Positions 15,286-23,145 of a stretch of DNA of 35,843 bases are shown here, in pieces. This stretch comes from an uncultured Ruminococcus sp. (GTDB lineage: Bacteria > Bacillota > Clostridia > UBA1212). Each line of letters begins with the position of its first letter. Position 1 is the first letter of the stretch. A program made the position numbers and the translations under genes. The stretch spans positions 1-35,843 of the forward strand of contig CADAZX010000022.1 in assembly GCA_902792515.1 (NCBI GenBank), given 5' to 3'. The notes below the pieces were generated by a model. The model was not told the DNA's origin. It made no database searches and was given only the letters and a program-made list of their open reading frames with translations.

Positions 15286-16770
15286 TCAGGCGGTATATTC
15301 GTTGAGAAGCCCAATGTAAGTGTTAGGCTGATGCTGCGACGTTATCGACTCGGAACCGGCGGAAAGAGTTATCGCCAGCGAGAAGAACGGATAGAGGTCG
15401 GAGTCGCGCTGGATCTGGGAAAGAACTCTAAGTGCCGCCATTACGTCGCCGCCTCCCGCAACGTTTGCGAGCTGCTCAAAAAGGTCATATACTGACATCC
15501 CGTTTTCGGGGTCGAGTCCGGACTGCACAAGCGAATGCTTGTCCTCATAATACGACTTGATTCCCGTAGCGACCGTCGTGACGGAGCTGAGCATCTGCTT
15601 GATTCCGGTGGCGTAGTGGTTCGTGTCCGGAAGCATGATGTCGGTGCCGGCGCGGAAGAATCCCATTTCAACCGGGGGAACCATTGTGACTACGTCGGCC
15701 GGGTTCAAAACGTTGAAAATGTTGCTGCCGTCTGAGCATACGGACGCGCTTCTGATCGTGTTCGGCGTCGCGAAGGTGTATATAAAACCGTTCGAGGAGC
15801 CGTACTCGTTGTTGTAAAGCACACCGAGCAGGTTGGCGCACGCAGCGCCGCGGCTGAAGCCGGTAAACAGAACGATGGGATTGGAAGTGCGCGCAATGGC
15901 CCGTTTTACGTAGGCGTAAATGTCAGTCGCCGCCTGGTAGAAGTTCTCCGCATAGAGAGTGTTGTCGTCGTGCGAAGGCGCGAAGTCGAAATTCGAGTGC
16001 CACTCGCCGCCGGAAGTTCCGCGGACGACCACGACAACGATATCTCTGGCAGCGCCGCCGTACTTGACCTTGCCCGTTCCGATCGTGAACGCGGAAGTGT
16101 GCGAGTAGTCGGTCGCCGCTTTTTCGTAATACTTCTGGTCGGTGTTGCGGACGCTCAGATTGTGCGCCTGAAGAATCGCCTTCACCTCGTCCTTTGCGTT
16201 GGAAAGGTTCAGGTTGAGAACCTCCTTGGCGAAATCAATCGAGAAGGTCTTGTTGTCGCCGGGAAGAGCGATGTCAAAATATTTAGTCGTATCGGGAGTT
16301 GCCGTAGGCTGCTCGGTAGGAGCGGAGGTCGGTCCCGAAGTCGGAGCGTCTGTCGGCGCCGAAGTCGGAGCATCCGTGGGCGCGGAGGTAGGCGTCGCCG
16401 TAGGAGCTTCCGTGGGCGTCGGCGTAGGAGTAGGCGTGTCGGTGGGAACCGGCGTGGGCTCTTCGGTCGGCTCTTCCGTGGGTGTTGCCGTAGGCTCATC
16501 GGTCGGCGCATCGGTCACAACGGGAGCCTCTGTATCCGCGGGAGCTTCCGTATCTGCGGGAGCGTCGGTCGCAACAGGTGCGGCTGTCTCGTCTCCTCCC
16601 GGATTTCCGGTATTTTCCGGAACGTCGGTAGCACCGGCGTCAGCGGTAGCGGCCGGCTCGTCCGTTTTTCCGGGAACCGGGTTGTCGGGTTTCTTCTTGC
16701 ACGCTGAAAGCGCAAGGCATAAAGCGAGAACAGCGGCGAGCAGAATGAGCAATAATTTTTTGATTTTCAT
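15286..16770 (-). CDS. Lipase-like (class 3) alpha/beta-hydrolase lipoprotein
   Basis: A 494-residue lipoprotein. The signal peptide ends in LSAC (Cys24), then comes a very long Ala/Thr/Pro/Glu linker (about 30-160, with many APTDAPTS and PTPTPT repeats). The hydrolase domain begins near ALPGDNKTFSIDFA. The nucleophile elbow is TGFSRGAA (GxSxG), preceded by VVVVVRGTSG, the class-3 lipase strand and oxyanion region. An Asp in NVLNPADVV and a His further on (NHYATG or KHSLV) could complete the triad. It should hydrolyse an ester outside the cell; the substrate is unknown. ATG 16770 has AGGTA upstream; the longer open frame to 16836 has no signal peptide at its start. Confidence 0.8.
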   Translation of the reverse strand: MKIKKLLLILLAAVLALCLALSACKKKPDNPVPGKTDEPAATADAGATDVPENTGNPGGDETAAPVATDAPADTEAPADTEAPVVTDAPTDEPTATPTEEPTEEPTPVPTDTPTPTPTPTEAPTATPTSAPTDAPTSAPTDAPTSGPTSAPTEQPTATPDTTKYFDIALPGDNKTFSIDFAKEVLNLNLSNAKDEVKAILQAHNLSVRNTDQKYYEKAATDYSHTSAFTIGTGKVKYGGAARDIVVVVVRGTSGGEWHSNFDFAPSHDDNTLYAENFYQAATDIYAYVKRAIARTSNPIVLFTGFSRGAACANLLGVLYNNEYGSSNGFIYTFATPNTIRSASVCSDGSNIFNVLNPADVVTMVPPVEMGFFRAGTDIMLPDTNHYATGIKQMLSSVTTVATGIKSYYEDKHSLVQSGLDPENGMSVYDLFEQLANVAGGGDVMAALRVLSQIQRDSDLYPFFSLAITLSAGSESITSQHQPNTYIGLLNEYTA

Positions 16771-16895
16771 AAAAAGTACCTGCCTGAAAATAGTCGAAAG
16801 GTGCTCGGTGAATCCGCGCAAGCAAAAAGCAAGCAAACAGTAAAGCGGATTGGCGCATATAAAATACTTAAAAGCGGGGTAAAACCCGGTAAAAA

Positions 16896-17327
16896 TCAGC
16901 CGAGTGTCCGCGAAAGGAGCGCTGACAGCTCCTCAAAGATCGGCTCGGTGGCATCGTTTTTCATGACTCTGGCAACGACCTTGCGGCCGGAAAAAACACG
17001 GATCTCGGAAAATGTTTCGCCTTTTTTGGCGGCGCGGCCTGCCGGAAAATCATTCAGAAGCTTTTCGGTTATGAAGCTCCTGCAGCGGTCGACGACCGTC
17101 TCCGAAATCGAAAAGAAGTTGCTGACAGAGTCAAACTCGGCGTTAAGATCGTACCGTCTTGTGTACGTAACGCGCGAGGTCATTGCGCCTGTTCTTGTCT
17201 TCCACGCGTCGAACGCGAGCAGAATCGAGGAGCTCCTGTTGAGTTCCGCGTTTCTCTCTCTGAGCTCGATCGCGGTAAAAGCGGGCGAAGCCTGTTCTTT
17301 TTTTCCGGTGGTTTCGGTCTTCTTCAT
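16896..17327 (-). CDS. Unrecognised small protein
   Basis: A 143-residue protein of no family I know. It has no signal peptide or membrane segment. The N-terminal 15 residues are Lys/Thr-rich, followed by a predicted mixed helix-strand region: AIELRERNAELNRSSSILLA, SVSNFFSISETVVDRCRSFI, then GETFSEIRVFSGRKVVARVM and a final helix. ATG 17327 has GGAGA five bases upstream, and a good promoter lies at 17405-17433. The lipase-like gene follows on the same strand after about 125 bases. Confidence 0.65.
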   Translation of the reverse strand: MKKTETTGKKEQASPAFTAIELRERNAELNRSSSILLAFDAWKTRTGAMTSRVTYTRRYDLNAEFDSVSNFFSISETVVDRCRSFITEKLLNDFPAGRAAKKGETFSEIRVFSGRKVVARVMKNDATEPIFEELSALLSRTLG

Positions 17328-17404
17328 TTTGTCTCCGTAACCGGCGTGCCTGCCGGTGAAAGCGGTGCGAACCGCAAAGTGCAAACCGTCAAATTGCCAC
17401 TATA

Positions 17405-17433
17405 ATTGTATTAAAGAATAACGAATTTTTCAA
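17405..17433 (-). promoter_or_regulatory. Promoter of the small unknown gene
   Basis: On the minus strand, TTGAAA (17433-17428), a 17-base spacer and TACAAT (17410-17405). It lies in the AT-rich gap after the gene ending at 17484. The rest of that gap has two copies of the AAAACCGGC sequence around an imperfect hairpin (about 17440-17475) with a T-run only on the plus strand. Confidence 0.65.
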
Positions 17434-17483
17434 TACTTTTTGCCGGTTTTATCTCAAATCAAGAGAAAAAGCCGGTTTTTGCA

Positions 17484-19391
17484 TTATTTTACGAACACCG
17501 CGGAGGCGTTGACGGTGATTTCCTTCCCGTTGCTGCCGAAATAGAGGGCATTATCTCCGCTCGCCGCGTAGTTCCCGACAAAAACGACCTTGCCGGCTTT
17601 GGTGACCGCAAAGGCGTGAACGTCGTCCGCGATTTTGGAGTTTTTCTTCCCGGAACGCATCATGAGTGTTCCGCTCTGCTTCTCGACGAAATCGGTCAGA
17701 TAATACGTGTTGCCGCCTCCCGCCCGCGCGCTTCCGACAGTCACGTCTTCGGCGATCTTTTTGCCGTTTCTGTAAAGAGTCCCGCGCCCGCGCTCGGCTT
17801 TGACATCCTTATAGTACAGGCATACGTCCGCGGAAAAACCGTCTATGTACACGTCGCTGTCGACAACGACGTCCGCGGTCGTTTTCGCGGATGTCACCTT
17901 GTGAAGAGCGTAAGCGACACTGCCGTCCTTCCGGACCTGACCGTCCGAAAAATAGTACGCAATCTTTTCGCTTCCCGTGAAATAAACCGCCGCGCACTCG
18001 CTTCCGGTACCGTATACCCGCTCGCCGCCCAAAATCAGTTCGAACGAGAAGGAAGAGGGCTCGACCGCTTTCGCGACGGCCGCAGTGATGTCGGAAACGT
18101 TGTCGTAATCCTCGAGCCGCGGCTTTTCCACAGCCGTCTCTTTTGCCTTAAAATAGGCACAATTCGAAAATGAGACAACCGGCGCGAAAACACCCTCCGG
18201 CGCGTCTTCCCCGGAAGCCGCGCCTCCGGGAGCGTAAACGCCCAACGCGAGTATCGAAACCTTTTCTCCCGCGCAATAGTTCAAAACGGGCACAGTCCTT
18301 ACGGTCATGCTGCCGGCGAGCGCCTGCCTCAGCGCGTCCCTCGCGGCCTTGTCGGCGTACGCTTTTTCCCTGTCAAGGAAATCGCTGTACGCGATCTGAT
18401 ACTGCTCCATCGCGGTCTCGTAATCGCCTTCTGAAGAGTACTGAGACCTGTTCGGATACGCCGGCGCCTCCGGCCTCTCAGCCGGAATGAGGCCGTCGGC
18501 TTCCGCGAACGTGTCCTCGACGTAGAGAGACGTGTTTTCGGTGTGTTTTTCGTAAGTCAGGAAAAACCGTCCTTCGGAGGGCGAGTTGAGGTCTCCCAGA
18601 AAACCGTCACCGTAGACGTCGGAGCAGAGCTTTTTCTTCTCCGTTTTGTTGGACCTCGTGTAGAGGACCTCGTTTTTGACGTAGAGGACGCTTCCGCCGC
18701 TGCCCGCCATTCCGACAGATGTCACGTCGCGGTCGACGCACTCGGCGCCGGTGTCGCCGCTTTTGACCCAGAGAGCGTTGGCGCTGTCGATGAACGCGAC
18801 GTCCCTGAGATTTGCGGAATAGACGTACGATTTAAACCCGGAGGTGATCGGCTCGATCCCGGTTTTGGGTGAAAACCTGTTCAGCGATCCGTTTTTTTCA
18901 TAAAGAATGTAAGCGTTCCCGGCTCCGGTCGCGTATGCGGAGACACCCGAGTCGACACGGATTATCGGACCGCCGCCGATCTTTCTGCAATACAAGGTGA
19001 CGCTCTGCGAGTAGCCGTCGTTGTTGTCGGGGAAATAGACGTACGTCCCGTCTCCGCTCTCTCTTACCAGCTCCGCGAGTGCCGCGCATACCGCCTCGGC
19101 GCTTCCGCGGTCAGCCGCCAGGTCCCCGGTCAGGAAGTTGGAAGACAGCTGCGTGCCGGAATTGGTCCCGTTCGCACGATAGAGCTCGTTCCCCGCGACA
19201 TAATAGTAAACAGTCCCTGTCCGCGAATTCGCGACGTGGGCGAAAATGAGCCCGATTACTGCGCAGATCAGCAGGAGCCCCGAGATTATCGCGAAAACAG
19301 GCCGCTTTTTGATGTATTCCCAAATCTTCTCCAGGAAAGCGGGAACCCTGACTCCCTTGCTTCCTGTTTTGTTCCCGGATTTAATCTTCAT
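17484..19391 (-). CDS. Membrane-anchored extracellular protein of unknown function
   Basis: A 635-residue protein. A short basic cytoplasmic part (1-30) leads into one membrane segment (about 31-53, PVFAIISGLLLICAVIGLIF), and the rest is outside the cell. The outer part has repeated short beta motifs such as TVYYYVAGNELYRA, NAYILYEKNGSLNRF, NALWVKSGD, SVLYVKNEVLYTR and NALYFGSNGKEI, like blades of a beta-propeller (DUF5050 or TolB-like). A coiled stretch (about 330-370, EAPAYPNRSQ to KAARDALRQA) divides it. ATG 19391 has GGAGG upstream and lies only 15 bases after the znuB stop, so it is probably the last gene of the zinc operon. I do not know a function; a role in metal delivery or sensing is only suggested by position. 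Confidence 0.75.
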   Translation of the reverse strand: MKIKSGNKTGSKGVRVPAFLEKIWEYIKKRPVFAIISGLLLICAVIGLIFAHVANSRTGTVYYYVAGNELYRANGTNSGTQLSSNFLTGDLAADRGSAEAVCAALAELVRESGDGTYVYFPDNNDGYSQSVTLYCRKIGGGPIIRVDSGVSAYATGAGNAYILYEKNGSLNRFSPKTGIEPITSGFKSYVYSANLRDVAFIDSANALWVKSGDTGAECVDRDVTSVGMAGSGGSVLYVKNEVLYTRSNKTEKKKLCSDVYGDGFLGDLNSPSEGRFFLTYEKHTENTSLYVEDTFAEADGLIPAERPEAPAYPNRSQYSSEGDYETAMEQYQIAYSDFLDREKAYADKAARDALRQALAGSMTVRTVPVLNYCAGEKVSILALGVYAPGGAASGEDAPEGVFAPVVSFSNCAYFKAKETAVEKPRLEDYDNVSDITAAVAKAVEPSSFSFELILGGERVYGTGSECAAVYFTGSEKIAYYFSDGQVRKDGSVAYALHKVTSAKTTADVVVDSDVYIDGFSADVCLYYKDVKAERGRGTLYRNGKKIAEDVTVGSARAGGGNTYYLTDFVEKQSGTLMMRSGKKNSKIADDVHAFAVTKAGKVVFVGNYAASGDNALYFGSNGKEITVNASAVFVK

Positions 19392-19406
19392 GAAAACGTC
19401 ACCTCC

Positions 19407-20249
19407 TCAGCCTTTGATTTTCCCTATAACAAGGAAAATAAGAAAGACGATTGCCTGCGTGGCCACGATCGTGGCGCCTACAGGGGTGTCGGCCGTTACC
19501 GCAATCGCGAGCCCCGTGAGAGTGCATCCCGCGGAAAGCGCCGCCGAACAAATCGTGACGCTGCGGAAGCTTTTGAACACCCTCATCGCGGACAGCGCGG
19601 GGAACACGACAAGCGCGGAAATCAGAAGCGAACCGACGAGATTCATCGCCAGAACGATCACAACCGCGATTATCACTGCCGACGCGAGATTTATAAACTT
19701 TACGCGCGTACCGGTTGCCGAGGAGAAGCCCTCGTCAAACGTTACCGAGAAAATTCTGTTGTAAAACAGTACAAAGAACAGGACCGTGACGGCCGACAGC
19801 ACGACAGAGACGATTACGTCGGTCTTACCGAGCGTCAAAATCAGAGTCGAGCCGAAAAGCGTCGAACAGACGTCCCCGCTGATGTTGGAGGAGACCGGGA
19901 ATATGTTGAGGAGCAGATATCCGGCGGCAAGCGCGGTGACCGACAGCATTGCCACGGCCGCGTCCCCTTTGACTTTGGTGCTCCTTCCGAGCCTCAGCAG
20001 GAATATCGCGCAGACAACCGTTACCGGCAGCACAACGAGCATGTTCCTCGTGACGTGCATCACCGTCGCGATAGCGAGCGCTCCGAACGCCACGTGGGAA
20101 AGGCCGTCCCCTATAAAAGAGAACCGTTTCAGCACGAGCGTAGTTCCGAGCAGCGACGAGCAGACGGAAATCAGCACTCCGCAAATGAAAGCGTATCTGA
20201 CGAACGGGAAGGACAGGAAATACGCGAATTTCTGGAAGATTTCAATCAT
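19407..20249 (-). CDS. znuB: Zinc/manganese ABC transporter permease
   Basis: A 280-residue ABC-3 family permease with about eight membrane segments. The family motif near residue 48 reads GDGLSHVAFGALA, and the coupling region is in the middle of the protein. It forms the membrane channel for zinc (or manganese) brought by the ZnuA-like protein and powered by the ZnuC-like ATPase. Its start overlaps the end of the ATPase gene by 8 bases, which suggests translational coupling. The usual family length is about 260-290. Confidence 0.92.
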   Translation of the reverse strand: MIEIFQKFAYFLSFPFVRYAFICGVLISVCSSLLGTTLVLKRFSFIGDGLSHVAFGALAIATVMHVTRNMLVVLPVTVVCAIFLLRLGRSTKVKGDAAVAMLSVTALAAGYLLLNIFPVSSNISGDVCSTLFGSTLILTLGKTDVIVSVVLSAVTVLFFVLFYNRIFSVTFDEGFSSATGTRVKFINLASAVIIAVVIVLAMNLVGSLLISALVVFPALSAMRVFKSFRSVTICSAALSAGCTLTGLAIAVTADTPVGATIVATQAIVFLIFLVIGKIKG

Positions 20250-20940
20250 TTCCGAAGCCTCCTTTCCCGAACTCCGACACCGTGAACTCCGACGTGGTAC
20301 CGAAAAACACCTTGTCTCCCACGTGCAGAATGTGCGACGCGTACATTTTCGCGGCGGCGAGGTCGTGCGAGATCATAATCACCGTGATTCCGTGATCGTG
20401 GTTGAGCGCGGCGAGAGTTTTGTAAAGCTCCACGGTCGCCTGCGGGTCGAGTCCGGCGGTCGGCTCGTCAAGAAGAAGTATCTTTTCGGTGGCACAAAGG
20501 GCCCTTGCCAGAAGTACCCTCTGCTGCTGACCTCCCGAGAGCTCTCTGTAGCAGCGGTTCGTGAGCGCCGAGATGCCGAGCTTCGAAAGCGCGTCGGCGG
20601 CCCGTTTTTTCTCTCCTTTTCCGTAAAAAGGCCTGCTTCCCATCCTGCCGAGATTTCCTGAGAGCACTATCTCGCGAACAGAGGCGGGAAAGTCGCGCTG
20701 CACCACGTCCTGCTGCGGCATATAGCCAATCTGTCTTGGGGAGATGCCGTCTGCGAAAGTGATCGATCCGGAAATGGGAGGAATGAGCCCCAGAACAGTC
20801 TTCATCAGGGTCGTCTTTCCCGACCCGTTGTCGCCCAGAATGCACAAATAGTCGCCCTCGCAGACCGAAAAATCGATTCCGGACAGGACCTTTCTGCCCT
20901 CGTATCCGATTGTGAGTTTATTGCAAGTAATCAGCTGCAT
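20242..20940 (-). CDS. znuC: Zinc/manganese ABC transporter ATP-binding protein
   Basis: A 232-residue ATPase with all expected motifs: Walker A GDNGSGKTT (near residue 37), Q-loop in MPQQDVV, signature LSGGQQQ, Walker B ILLLDEPT and the switch His in MISHDL. It hydrolyses ATP on the inner face of the membrane to drive uptake through the permease. An 88-base gap separates it from the znuA stop; a weak 5-bp hairpin (GGGAC/GTCCC) sits there. Confidence 0.94.
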   Translation of the reverse strand: MQLITCNKLTIGYEGRKVLSGIDFSVCEGDYLCILGDNGSGKTTLMKTVLGLIPPISGSITFADGISPRQIGYMPQQDVVQRDFPASVREIVLSGNLGRMGSRPFYGKGEKKRAADALSKLGISALTNRCYRELSGGQQQRVLLARALCATEKILLLDEPTAGLDPQATVELYKTLAALNHDHGITVIMISHDLAAAKMYASHILHVGDKVFFGTTSEFTVSEFGKGGFGND

Positions 20941-21028
20941 AAAAACCTCCGGGGCACCGCTTCCGGGAATGGGACCGTCTCGTCCCGTCCCGGCGGCACG
21001 GTTGCCGTTTGCCTAAAACAAGGGAAAT

Positions 21029-22072
21029 TCAGCTTTTGCTGAGCGCATCGGAGAGGACCCTCAGGTTCTCCTCCATCACGGAAATGTAAGTGTTTGCCAC
21101 GGCGTCCTTCGCCGGCGTCTGCTGCATCGGGTCGAGCGTCAGAAGCGTATAGTCGCGCGCGTGCGCCGTCTCCGACATTACCGTGTCGGCGATTTTGCGC
21201 GAGCTTCCGGGAAGAACGATAACCTTTGAGACGCCAAGTTCGGCCGCCTTTTCCTTTAGGAATACGATCGTCGAGGGCGACACCTCTGTCTCCGCGGAAC
21301 ATCCGACAAAAGGGGCGTAGTAGTCAAGTCCGAATTCGCGCGTTAGGTACAGAAAAGGAAATCTGTCGCCGAAAAACAGTACTTTTGTGTCCGCGTCCTT
21401 GACCGCGGCCTCGTACGATTCCTTTAAAGAATCGAGCGAAGAGCAGTATTTTTCCGCGTTTCCGGCGTATTTTCCGGCGTTTTCCGGATCTTTTCCGGAG
21501 AGTGCCGACGCGATCGCCTTGACGGCCGCTTTCGCGTTTTCGAACGAGAGCCACAGATGCTCGTCGAATCCTTCGCCGTCTCCGTGAGCGTGGTCACCGT
21601 CGCCGCGGTCGTGTTCATCCGCCGGCTCCTGCATGCCTTCCTTGATCTCCTCGGCGAGAAGTGTCACGCCGGGAACCTCGGAAACCGTCACTTCGACCGG
21701 TTTTTTGATGCCCGCGGGAACGTTTTTGAGAGCGTCTTTTACCCACGCGTCCGATTCGCCGCCGGCGTAGACTATGATGTCGCAGGTCGATATCGCCGCG
21801 ACGTCGGAAACGCCGGGAACGTAGCTGTGAATGTCGGCTCCGTTACCTACAAGCAGGGAAATTTCGACATTGTTGACGTCTTTCGCGACCTCGCGCGCCC
21901 AGTCGTAAAACGGGAAGACTGTCGCCAGAAGACGGATCTTTCCTTGGTGTCCCGTGCCGGCGCAACCCGGGAGAAGAGCGGCGCACACGAGCAGGGCGGC
22001 AAGGATTATCGATGCCGCGGCGGAAAAAGGCGATCTGCGGGAATGATTTTTACTATTAAGAGATTTTTTCAT
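21029..22072 (-). CDS. znuA: Zinc-type metal-binding lipoprotein of an ABC transporter
   Basis: A 347-residue lipoprotein of cluster A-I (lipobox LPGC, Cys37). The first metal ligand is His82 (ADIHSY) and the second is in DEHLWLS (His172). Between them is an acidic, His-rich loop (about 152-172: DEHDRGDGDHAHGDGEG), typical of zinc rather than manganese binders. The place where many ZnuA proteins have the third His (HxxFxYL) reads GDRFPFLYL, with Asp-Arg instead. The last ligand Asp is probably in LTLDPMQQ. The start overlaps the stop of the Fur-like gene as TAATG, so translation is likely coupled. Confidence 0.92.
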   Translation of the reverse strand: MKKSLNSKNHSRRSPFSAAASIILAALLVCAALLPGCAGTGHQGKIRLLATVFPFYDWAREVAKDVNNVEISLLVGNGADIHSYVPGVSDVAAISTCDIIVYAGGESDAWVKDALKNVPAGIKKPVEVTVSEVPGVTLLAEEIKEGMQEPADEHDRGDGDHAHGDGEGFDEHLWLSFENAKAAVKAIASALSGKDPENAGKYAGNAEKYCSSLDSLKESYEAAVKDADTKVLFFGDRFPFLYLTREFGLDYYAPFVGCSAETEVSPSTIVFLKEKAAELGVSKVIVLPGSSRKIADTVMSETAHARDYTLLTLDPMQQTPAKDAVANTYISVMEENLRVLSDALSKS

Positions 22073-22677
22073 TATTTCTCACTCTCCCCGCAACCGGTGC
22101 CGCTGTTGTCTGTCGCGTATTTCACCGTTTTCTCTGCCGCTTCCGCAAAATCATCGCCGTAGCCGTAAAACCCGTTTCCGCCGCCTGCAGAGTATACGTG
22201 CCTGTGGATCTTCGGGGGTTCGGGACGCTTCGCTTTTTGAGGTTCGGGACGCTTCGCCGCTGCGGCTGCGGGACACGTCAACGCGTTTGCCGCGCACTCT
22301 CCGCACGTTCCGTAGAGGACTGTCTCGGTTTTGTCCAGGGTAAAGCTCTGCGAGCCTTCGATGGTCTTAACGAGTGCCTCCGCGGCGCTTGTCTCCATGT
22401 GGATCGTCCGGCCGCATTTTTTGCAGAACAGATGGATTGCGTCCTTGCAGTCCTCGACGTCGAGGTACTGAAAATACACTCTGCGGTCGCCTTCCTTAGA
22501 CGCGCGCCTGATCTTGCCGTCGGCCTCGAGCGCCGCGAGATTTCTGTAGACTGCGCTTCTGCTTATGCCTGAGGCTTCGAGCGCGTCCGTGATCTCGTCC
22601 GCGGACAAAAGACTGTCGGGATGCGACGCCAAAAAGTCGGTCAACAGTTTTCTTTGCTTTGTAGAATAAGGTGCCAT
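22072..22677 (-). CDS. zur: Fur/Zur-family metalloregulator with a long C-terminal tail
   Basis: A 201-residue protein. Residues 1-75 form the winged helix (STKQRKLLTDFL, SADEITDALEASGISRSAVYRNLAAL). Residues 76-130 form the dimer domain with CKKC (85/88) and CGEC (125/128), the structural zinc site, plus His82 and His93 as likely sensing ligands. Normal family members end near residue 140. Here about 65 further residues follow, with a repeated AKRPEPxK motif, then KIHRHVYSAGGG and a Cys near the end. I call it Zur from its position as first gene of the znu operon. ATG 22677 lacks a good ribosome site. An in-frame TTG (22749) falls near the transcription start and another (22713) is only 2 bases after GGAG, so the start is uncertain. 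Confidence 0.85.
   Translation of the reverse strand: MAPYSTKQRKLLTDFLASHPDSLLSADEITDALEASGISRSAVYRNLAALEADGKIRRASKEGDRRVYFQYLDVEDCKDAIHLFCKKCGRTIHMETSAAEALVKTIEGSQSFTLDKTETVLYGTCGECAANALTCPAAAAAKRPEPQKAKRPEPPKIHRHVYSAGGGNGFYGYGDDFAEAAEKTVKYATDNSGTGCGESEK
22217..22257. repeat. In-frame duplication in the zur-like tail
   Basis: GGTTCGGGACGCTTCGC occurs at 22217-22233 and 22241-22257, period 24 bases (8 codons). It encodes the doubled AKRPEP motif of the regulator's tail. Confidence 0.9.
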
Positions 22678-22730
22678 TTCAGCAGGTGGCCCGCGTTTTG
22701 AGGGCCTCAACGCTCCTTTTTCCGGTTTGA

Positions 22731-22751
22731 ATTTGCGATTCTGTCGCAAAT
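22731..22751. promoter_or_regulatory. Putative Zur operator
   Basis: ATTTGCGA-TTCTG-TCGCAAAT is a perfect 8-5-8 inverted repeat, located just downstream of the -10 box, at about +1 to +21. A repressor bound there would block the znu operon, as expected for autoregulation by the first gene product. Confidence 0.75.
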
Positions 22752-22758
22752 CAATGAT

Positions 22759-22786
22759 ATTATACCACGCTTTCGGCAGTTGTCAA
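22759..22786 (-). promoter_or_regulatory. Consensus promoter of the zinc operon
   Basis: On the minus strand, TTGACA (22786-22781), a 16-base spacer and TATAAT (22764-22759). The 5' leader to ATG 22677 is about 75 bases and includes the operator palindrome. Confidence 0.88.
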
Positions 22787-23081
22787 GCGCATTTTCGCAT
22801 TTTCCGTTTTTCCGCGATATTTCCGTTTTTCCAACCGGGAAGGGGCGGCGCGCGGTCAGGGAACGTTCTCGAAAATGACACTGTTTGACACTTTTTGCGG
22901 CAAACAGGGCAAGCCCTGGGAAGATTTGCCCCTTTCGGGCGAAAACCGGGTCAGGACTGCAACCCGGCGCCACTTTTTGGCTCGAAATGTCCCGCATCAA
23001 AAAATACCGGGCCCGGAAAAAAACGGAAAAAAACGCCCGCTTTGGAAAATAATATTCTTCCCGGTTTTCGCGCCGTTTCCG
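22787..23081. other. Intergenic stretch with no gene
   Basis: About 300 bases between the divergent zinc and GH3 promoters. It holds short repeats of TTTTCCG, a doubled TGACAC (about 22875-22890), a GGGCAA/TTGCCC stem and a CCGGGT/ACCCGG stem (22946-22951 with 22962-22967) followed by a short T-run. I see no gene; the stems are weak. Confidence 0.5.
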
Positions 23082-23110
23082 TTGAAACTCGCGACCGGAA
23101 ATGGTAGAAT
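23082..23110 (+). promoter_or_regulatory. Promoter of the GH3 gene with an overlapping dyad
   Basis: TTGAAA (23082-23087), a 17-base spacer, TAGAAT (23105-23110). GTTTC-CGTT-GAAAC (23075-23088) is a small inverted repeat over the -35 box and could be an operator. Confidence 0.7.
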
Positions 23111-23145
23111 AAAACTACCTTGAGAAACGAAGGAGTGCGTGAGCT

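Noticed and set aside
19236..20285. 349-residue plus-strand frame opposite znuB
   Set aside because: Shadow with charged low-complexity sequence; it crosses two real genes.
22900..22980. Possible structured RNA upstream of the GH3 promoter
   Set aside because: Two short stems only, before the promoter and not in a clear transcript; no known riboswitch features.
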